64,000 nt of DNA from Cellulomonas rhizosphaerae (GTDB taxonomy: Bacteria > Actinomycetota > Actinomycetes > Actinomycetales > Cellulomonadaceae): positions 18,997 through 82,996 of the forward strand of contig NZ_QWKP01000220.1 in NCBI RefSeq assembly GCF_003470205.1, in the 5' to 3' direction. The position numbers and the translations under genes are program-made. Positions 59,273 through 64,000 of the stretch are shown here, piece by piece. The notes below the pieces were generated by a model. The model did not search any database, was not told where the DNA came from, and saw only the letters and a list, made by a program, of their open reading frames with translations. The stretch's first letter is position 1. Every line of letters starts with the position of its first letter.

Positions 59273-60253
59273 TCAGAGCACCTTGCCGAAGCAGAGCGAG
59301 TGCAGGTCGGCCACGTACGGGCCGAACGGGGCGATCGGGCGCCAGCCGGTGGCCAGGTAGAGGCCGACCGCCTCGGGCTGCCGGATGCCGGTCTGCAGCA
59401 CCAGGTTCGTGTAGCCGAGCGCCCGAGCCTCGTCGTCGGCCACGGCCAGCAGCGCGCGGGCCGCACCGGCGCCCCGCGCGGCGTCCTCGAGGAACAGCTT
59501 CTTCAGCTCGGCCGAGCCCGCGGGATAGCCGTCGCGCGGGGCCCGGATGCTGACGCACCCCACCGCCACGCCGTCGATCCGCGCGACCCACGTGGCCAGG
59601 TCGCCCACGCCCTGCGCGGCGTCGTCGGCCCAGAAGCCGCCGGCCTTCTCGAGCAGATCGGCCAGCTCGGGGTAGGTCGGCCCGTTGAACTCCGTGAACA
59701 TGCGGTGCCGCAGGTGCGCGGCCTCGGGGTGGTCCCAGGTCACGCGCTCGACGACGACGGGCCGCCGCTCGCCGGTCGTGCGTCGGGGCGCCAGCTCCGC
59801 GACGAGCGACTTGGCGAAGCAGCGCGAGTCGACGACGCCGGCGTACTCGCCGTAGTTCTCGGTCGAGCGGTAGCCCGCCGCGAGGTAGAGGCCGATGGCC
59901 TCGGGCTGCAGCGGGCCGGTCTCCAGGACGAGGCGCTCGAAGCCACGCTCCAGGGCGATCCGCTCGAGCTCGGCCAGCACGGCCCGCGAGTACCCACGGC
60001 CGCGGTGGGCCGGCGGGACGAACATCCGCTTGAGCTCGCCGGTGGCCACGCCCAGCTCGTCGGCCGCACGCAGCGCGCCGCACGCGACGACCTCGCCGTC
60101 GGAACGCAGCACGAGCATCGCGACGATCGACTCGCCGGTCATGTCGTGCCCGAGATCGTCCTCGCCGTACCGCTCGCGCAGCTCGGCCTGCTGAGCCACG
60201 CGCAGCGCGGCGGCGTCCGGGTCGTCCCAGGCGACGAGGTCGAGCCTGGTCAT
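59273..60253 (-). CDS. Tandem double GNAT acetyltransferase
   Basis: 326 residues made of two GNAT domains (about 1-155 and 165-326). Each has the acetyl-CoA loop (VPPAHRGRGYSRAVL; LEDAARGAGAARALL), a LETGPLQPEAIGLYLAAGYR / LQTGIRQPEAVGLYLATGWR segment and a matching end (SRCFAKSL, SLCFGKVL), so it arose by internal duplication. The second acetyl-CoA loop lacks the usual R-G-x-G-x-A pattern (ARGAGAA). Its ATG overlaps the purQ stop (TGATG), so it is translated with the purine gene. Substrate unknown. Confidence 0.85.
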   Translation of the reverse strand: MTRLDLVAWDDPDAAALRVAQQAELRERYGEDDLGHDMTGESIVAMLVLRSDGEVVACGALRAADELGVATGELKRMFVPPAHRGRGYSRAVLAELERIALERGFERLVLETGPLQPEAIGLYLAAGYRSTENYGEYAGVVDSRCFAKSLVAELAPRRTTGERRPVVVERVTWDHPEAAHLRHRMFTEFNGPTYPELADLLEKAGGFWADDAAQGVGDLATWVARIDGVAVGCVSIRAPRDGYPAGSAELKKLFLEDAARGAGAARALLAVADDEARALGYTNLVLQTGIRQPEAVGLYLATGWRPIAPFGPYVADLHSLCFGKVL

Positions 60254-60948
60254 CAACCGACGAGCGAGTGCAGCACCGACGTGAAGAAGCCGAGCCCGTC
60301 GGTCCCCGTGCGGGGGCCGTTCGCGCCGTCCGGGCCGAAGCCGGCCTCGACCGCGTGCTCGGGGTGCGGCATGAGGCCCACGACGTTGCCGGCCGCGTTC
60401 GAGATGCCCGCGATGTTGCGGCGCGAGCCGTTCGGGTTCCAGCCGACGTAGCGGAACACGACGCGGCCCTCGCCCTCGAGCTCGTCGAGCGTGGCGTCGT
60501 CGGCGACGTACTGGCCGTCCTGGTTCTTGAGCGGCACGGTGATGTGCTGGCCGGCGGTGTAGTCGCGGGTCCAGGCCGTGTCGACGTTCTCGACCGCCAG
60601 CACCTGCTCGCGGCAGACGAAGTGCAGGTGGTCGTTCTTGATCATCGAGCCGGGCAGCAGGTGCGCCTCGGTCAGGACCTGGAAGCCGTTGCAGATGCCC
60701 AGCACGGGCAGCCCCTTGCCGGCGGCCTCCACGATCTCGCCCATGACGGGCGCGAACCGGCTGATGGCGCCCGCACGCAGGTAGTCGCCGTAGGAGAACC
60801 CACCCGGCAGGACGACGGCGTCGACCCCGTGCAGGTCGGCGTCGGCGTGCCACAGCGAGACGGGCTCAGCGCCGGCCAGGCGGACGGCCCGCGCGGCGTC
60901 ACGGTCGTCGAGCGTCCCCGGGAAGGTGACGACACCGACGCGGGTCAT
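60253..60948 (-). CDS. purQ: Phosphoribosylformylglycinamidine synthase subunit PurQ
   Basis: 231 residues, class I glutamine amidotransferase. Nucleophile Cys86 in [11 protein letters not shown], His and Glu in MPHPEHAVE. Supplies ammonia from glutamine to PurL (32581-34959). Its ATG overlaps the purS stop (ATGA), the usual purS-purQ coupling; purL is not next to them. Confidence 0.97.
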   Translation of the reverse strand: MTRVGVVTFPGTLDDRDAARAVRLAGAEPVSLWHADADLHGVDAVVLPGGFSYGDYLRAGAISRFAPVMGEIVEAAGKGLPVLGICNGFQVLTEAHLLPGSMIKNDHLHFVCREQVLAVENVDTAWTRDYTAGQHITVPLKNQDGQYVADDATLDELEGEGRVVFRYVGWNPNGSRRNIAGISNAAGNVVGLMPHPEHAVEAGFGPDGANGPRTGTDGLGFFTSVLHSLVG

Positions 60949-61214
60949 GCCTGCGCGTCCTGCGCGACCGCGTCCTCGTACACAGCGACGACGTCCTCGA
61001 TCACCGGGTTCGACAGCACCTGCTCGCCGGCGGCACGGGCGGCCGCGAGGATCTCCTCGGTCACCGGCCCGTCCACCTCGAGCTCGAAGCGCTTGCCCTG
61101 GCGGACCGACGCGAACTGGCCGAAGCCGAGTCGCGGCAGGGCGCCGGCCACGGCCTTGCCCTGCGGGTCGAGGATCTCGGGCTTCGGCATCACGTCGACG
61201 ACAACTCGTCCCAC
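60945..61214 (-). CDS. purS: Phosphoribosylformylglycinamidine synthase subunit PurS
   Basis: 89 residues: [56 protein letters not shown]. PurS bridges PurL and PurQ in the FGAM synthase complex. GTG start at 61214 with AGGAG upstream. Confidence 0.95.
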   Translation of the reverse strand: MGRVVVDVMPKPEILDPQGKAVAGALPRLGFGQFASVRQGKRFELEVDGPVTEEILAAARAAGEQVLSNPVIEDVVAVYEDAVAQDAQA

Positions 61215-61262
61215 GGGTGTGCTCCTGGGGTCTCACGCGGCGATGGGGGTTCGCCGGGGAGT

Positions 61263-61445
61263 CTACCGACGGGTGCGGGGATCGAGGACCACGGCCCGAT
61301 CGGTGGATGGCGCCGTGCCGTCGAGCCCGCGGTAGGGCAGGAACGGCCCCACATCGGATCCCGCCGGCGGCGGGAAGAGGTGCTCGATCCTCGTCGACCT
61401 GAGAACCGCCGTGACGATCGCCTGGCCTGTCGCGCGGCGACGCAT
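61263..61445 (-). CDS. Possible 60-residue protein coupled to the amidohydrolase
   Basis: An ATG at 61445 overlaps the amidohydrolase stop (TGATG) and opens a 60-codon frame with basic N-terminus [20 protein letters not shown] and a Pro/Gly-rich remainder. No family recognised. The overlap suggests translation by reinitiation, but composition is not diagnostic and the frame may be chance. Confidence 0.25.
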   Translation of the reverse strand: MRRRATGQAIVTAVLRSTRIEHLFPPPAGSDVGPFLPYRGLDGTAPSTDRAVVLDPRTRR

Positions 61446-62887
61446 CAGGGCAACGGGGCCGCCCACACCCCCGCGACGACGGTGCCCGCCACCCTGATCC
61501 CCCGCAGCGCGCCGGGCACCGCCGCGAGCGCGACCGGGTCGTCGTCGAGCACGACGAGGTCCGCCGGGTCGCCGACCCGCAGGCCGAGCGGGCGCCCGTC
61601 GACCGAGGCCGCGAGCGCGGTCAGCACGTCGAGCCGCTGCTCGGGATGCCAGGGCGACTCCCCCGGGTCGGTCCGCCAGACGGCCGCGTCGATCGCCGCC
61701 CACGGGTCGAGCGGCGCAACGGGAGCGTCGGAACCGAGCGCCAGGCGGGCGCCGGCGCGGTGCAGTGCGGCATAGGCGAACGCGTCGCGGCCCGGCCAGT
61801 GCCGGTCGGCGACGTGCCGGTCGTCGACCGCGTGCCGCGGCTGGACGCTCGCGGTCACGCCGAGCCCGGCGAAGCGTGGCAGGTCGGCCGGGGCGACGAG
61901 CTGCGCGTGCTCGACCGAGCCGCGCGCGCCCGTGCCGGCGAAGGCGTCGAGCGCGAGCCGGTTGGCCGCGTCGCCGATCGCGTGGACGGCGACGCGCAGC
62001 CCGTGCGAGTGCGCGTGGGCGAGCAGCGGCTCGAGCCTCGCCGAGGGAACCGACAGCACCCCGTGCGACGACGAGCCCGGGTACGCCTGGTCGCACCAGG
62101 CCGTGCGCGTGTTGAGCGAGCCGTCGACGATGGCCTTGAGCGGCCCCTGCTCGACGAGCCCGGCCACGCGGTCGCCCGTGTGCAGGTCGGCGTGCAGGAC
62201 GCGGTCGAGGTAGTCCGCCCACACGCCGGCCCGCACCCGCACGGCGGGCGGGGCCGACGCGGCGCGGCGGCGCCAGACCGCGAGGTTGTCGGCGATCTCG
62301 AAGTCGACGACGCCGACCACGCCCAGGGCGGCGGCGTGCCGGGTCGCGTCGGCGACCAGCTCGTCGGACTCGTCGTCGGGCATCCGGTCGACCGCGCCCT
62401 GCAACGGCAGCCACGCGCCCTCGCGCAGCAGGCCGTCCACCGGTGGTGCGCCCAGGTACCGCAGGCCCGCGCTCGAGGCCCACGCGCAGTGCAGGTCGCC
62501 CGAGACGAGCACCACGGGCACGTCGCCGGCCGCGGCGTCGAGGGCCGCCACGGTGGGGACGTCGGGCCACAACCCGTCCCGGAAGCCGTACCCGACGAGC
62601 AACCGCGGCGAGCCGGCGGCGACGCGTGCGCGGACCAGCGCGACGGCGTGGGCCGCGGACGTCGCCGACGAGACGTCGAGCCGGCGCCGCGCGAGCGCCC
62701 ACTGCGTCAGGTGCACGTGCTGGTCCCACAGGCCGGGCATGACGATCCGGCCGTCGAGGTCGACCTCCTCGGCCGCCGTCCCGCCGGAGAGCGACGCGAT
62801 GCGGCCGTCGCGCAGGAGCAGGTCGACAGGCTCGTCGTGACCGATGCGCCGAGCCCGACGCAGCAGCAGCGCGCTCCCCGTCGGCAT
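61445..62887 (-). CDS. Amidohydrolase family 3 (YtcJ-like)
   Basis: 480 residues. Metal-dependent amidohydrolase barrel: [20 protein letters not shown] (H-x-H), [49 protein letters not shown], and the closing [10 protein letters not shown]. YtcJ-type enzymes hydrolyse amide bonds of unknown substrates. It lies 17 bp after purC on the same strand but has no clear role in purine synthesis. Confidence 0.9.
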   Translation of the reverse strand: MPTGSALLLRRARRIGHDEPVDLLLRDGRIASLSGGTAAEEVDLDGRIVMPGLWDQHVHLTQWALARRRLDVSSATSAAHAVALVRARVAAGSPRLLVGYGFRDGLWPDVPTVAALDAAAGDVPVVLVSGDLHCAWASSAGLRYLGAPPVDGLLREGAWLPLQGAVDRMPDDESDELVADATRHAAALGVVGVVDFEIADNLAVWRRRAASAPPAVRVRAGVWADYLDRVLHADLHTGDRVAGLVEQGPLKAIVDGSLNTRTAWCDQAYPGSSSHGVLSVPSARLEPLLAHAHSHGLRVAVHAIGDAANRLALDAFAGTGARGSVEHAQLVAPADLPRFAGLGVTASVQPRHAVDDRHVADRHWPGRDAFAYAALHRAGARLALGSDAPVAPLDPWAAIDAAVWRTDPGESPWHPEQRLDVLTALAASVDGRPLGLRVGDPADLVVLDDDPVALAAVPGALRGIRVAGTVVAGVWAAPLP

Positions 62888-62904
62888 GAGTCCGCGAGCC
62901 AGCG

Positions 62905-63828
62905 TCAGAGCGCGAGCGAGCTGCCGGTCAGGCGCTCGTAGGCGTCGAGGTAGCGCTCGCGCGTGCGGGCGACGACGTCCGCGGGCAGCTCGGGCGGCGT
63001 CGTGTCCGACTCGCGGTCCCAGCCCGAGGCGGCCGACGTGAGCCAGTCGCGGACGAACTGCTTGTCGAAGCTGGGCTGCGCGCGGCCGGGCTGCCAGCCG
63101 TCGGCGGGCCAGAACCGCGAGGAGTCCGGGGTCAGCACCTCGTCGCCGAGCGTGACCTCGCCCGTGACCGGGTCCGTGCCGAACTCGAGCTTGGTGTCGG
63201 CCAGGATCACGCCGCGCTCGCGCGCGATCGCCTCGGCGCGCGCGTACACCGCCAGCGTCAGGGCGCGCAGCGTCTCGGCCGCCTCGGCGCCGACGGTCTC
63301 GACGACGGCCGCGAACGGCACGTTCTCGTCGTGGTCGCCGAGCTCGGCCTTCGTCGCGGGCGTGAAGATCGCCTCCGGCAGGCGCGAGCCGTCGACGAGG
63401 CCCGCCGGCAGGTCGATGCCGGTGACCGAGCCGGACACGCGGTACTCGGCCAGGCCGGAGCCGGTCAGGTACCCGCGCGCGACGCACTCGACGGGGAACA
63501 TCGCCAGGCGGCGGCAGACCATCGCGCGGCCGGCGACCTCCGCGGGCACGTCGGTCGAGACGACGTGGTTCGGCACGAGGTCGGCGAGCTGCTCGAACCA
63601 CCACAGGCTCAGCTGCGTGAGCACGACGCCCTTGTCGGGGATGCCGGGGCTGAGCACGTGGTCGTACGCGGAGACGCGGTCGCTCGCGACGACGAGCACG
63701 ACGTCCCCGTGCTCCGCGGTCAACGCCTGCCCCGCCTCCGAGGAGTCGGGCACGTACAGGTCGCGGACCTTGCCGGAGTACGTGTGCGCCCAGCCGGGCA
63801 GGTCCGTGGTCGTCGTCGTGGAGGTCAC
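62905..63828 (-). CDS. purC: Phosphoribosylaminoimidazole-succinocarboxamide synthase
   Basis: 307 residues, SAICAR synthetase: HTYSGKVRDLY (ATP loop), VASDRVSAYDHVLSPGIPDK, ECVARGYLTGSGLAEY, LADTKLEFG, and FDKQFVRDWL. Joins CAIR and aspartate, step 8 of purine synthesis. GTG start at 63828 without a visible ribosome site. Confidence 0.97.
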   Translation of the reverse strand: MTSTTTTTDLPGWAHTYSGKVRDLYVPDSSEAGQALTAEHGDVVLVVASDRVSAYDHVLSPGIPDKGVVLTQLSLWWFEQLADLVPNHVVSTDVPAEVAGRAMVCRRLAMFPVECVARGYLTGSGLAEYRVSGSVTGIDLPAGLVDGSRLPEAIFTPATKAELGDHDENVPFAAVVETVGAEAAETLRALTLAVYARAEAIARERGVILADTKLEFGTDPVTGEVTLGDEVLTPDSSRFWPADGWQPGRAQPSFDKQFVRDWLTSAASGWDRESDTTPPELPADVVARTRERYLDAYERLTGSSLAL

Positions 63829-63855
63829 GGCCCTAGTGTGCAGGTCCGCGCGGCC

Positions 63856-64000
63856 TCAGACGAGGTCGTCTCCGCCTTCGAGCCCCTCGGGCACGGCCAG
63901 GCCGACGAGTCGCACGAGCCGCTGGGCCGTCTCCTCGACGAACGTGTCCACGGGCTCGTCCACGTGCGCCTCGGCCAGCAGCCGCCGCACGTGCTTCGCC
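63856..64000 (-). CDS. C-terminus of an unidentified gene upstream of purC
   Basis: The minus strand reads 47 codons from the window edge to a TGA at 63856-63858: KHVRRLLAEAHVDEPVDTFV, then EETAQRLVRLVGLAVPEGLE and GGDDLV. An acidic, helical C-terminus; too short to assign. It ends 27 bp before purC and may share its transcript. Confidence 0.5.
   Translation of the reverse strand, partial: AKHVRRLLAEAHVDEPVDTFVEETAQRLVRLVGLAVPEGLEGGDDLV

Overview
The window is a stretch of actinobacterial chromosome: very high G+C, -10 boxes of the TANNNT type placed right against start codons, BldC, DUF3073, SAM-IV riboswitch, PurS/PurQ/PurL arrangement. The gene at 27730-29112 encodes a CBM2 / Pro-Thr linker / GH6 endoglucanase whose layout and sequence closely resemble CenA of Cellulomonas fimi, so I infer a Cellulomonas or near relative. 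No CRISPR array, IS element, rRNA or replication origin is visible.

Layout. 1-931: the edge of an integrated element, with a tyrosine recombinase gene running off the left end and a tRNA-Lys 3-prime fragment that looks like the attachment site. 0.9-4.1 kb: a duplicated YcxB-like membrane protein, a divergent epimerase/TetR pair with paired operator repeats, and a SHOCT protein. 4.3-9.9 kb: a complete oligopeptide-type ABC uptake operon (binding protein, two permeases, fused double ATPase). 10-16.5 kb: acetyltransferase, WYL regulator, VOC protein, TetR/MFS efflux pair with palindromic operators, LLM oxidoreductase, CDF metal exporter and a small metallopeptidase. 16.6-17 kb: tRNA-Glu, tRNA-Asp and tRNA-Phe. 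17.1-22.8 kb: a bacteriophytochrome fused to a PP2C phosphatase, a cation/proton antiporter, three small membrane proteins, BldC and a DUF3073 protein.

22.9-37.3 kb: purM-purF, a sterol-carrier-like gene, trpS preceded by a Trp-containing leader peptide, the cenA-like cellulase, a secreted lectin/FN3/PQQ-sugar-dehydrogenase-like protein, rsgA, purL and three membrane or lipoprotein genes. 37.4-44 kb: a beta-oxidation-type module (acyl-CoA oxidase, TetR, thiolase, long FabG, MaoC hydratase). 44-49.5 kb: a dasR/dasABCD-like locus for import and hydrolysis of amino-sugar oligosaccharides. 49.5-51.3 kb: GNAT, pentapeptide-repeat and fasciclin proteins. 51.4-54.9 kb: two divergent sulfur genes or operons, each behind its own SAM riboswitch of a different class (SAM-IV on the minus strand, SAM-I on the plus strand). 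54.9-60.2 kb: oxidase-like, DUF72, PhzF, hydrolase/AraC and a double GNAT. 60.2-64 kb: purQ, purS, an amidohydrolase, purC and a truncated gene at the right edge.

The purine genes (purM, purF, purL, purQ, purS, purC) are spread over about 41 kb and all read on the minus strand. The most distinctive signals are the back-to-back SAM-IV/SAM-I riboswitch pair, the probable Trp attenuator of trpS, the tRNA-Lys att fragment beside an integrase, and a recurrent TANNNT-(6-8 nt)-start architecture that predicts many leaderless mRNAs.
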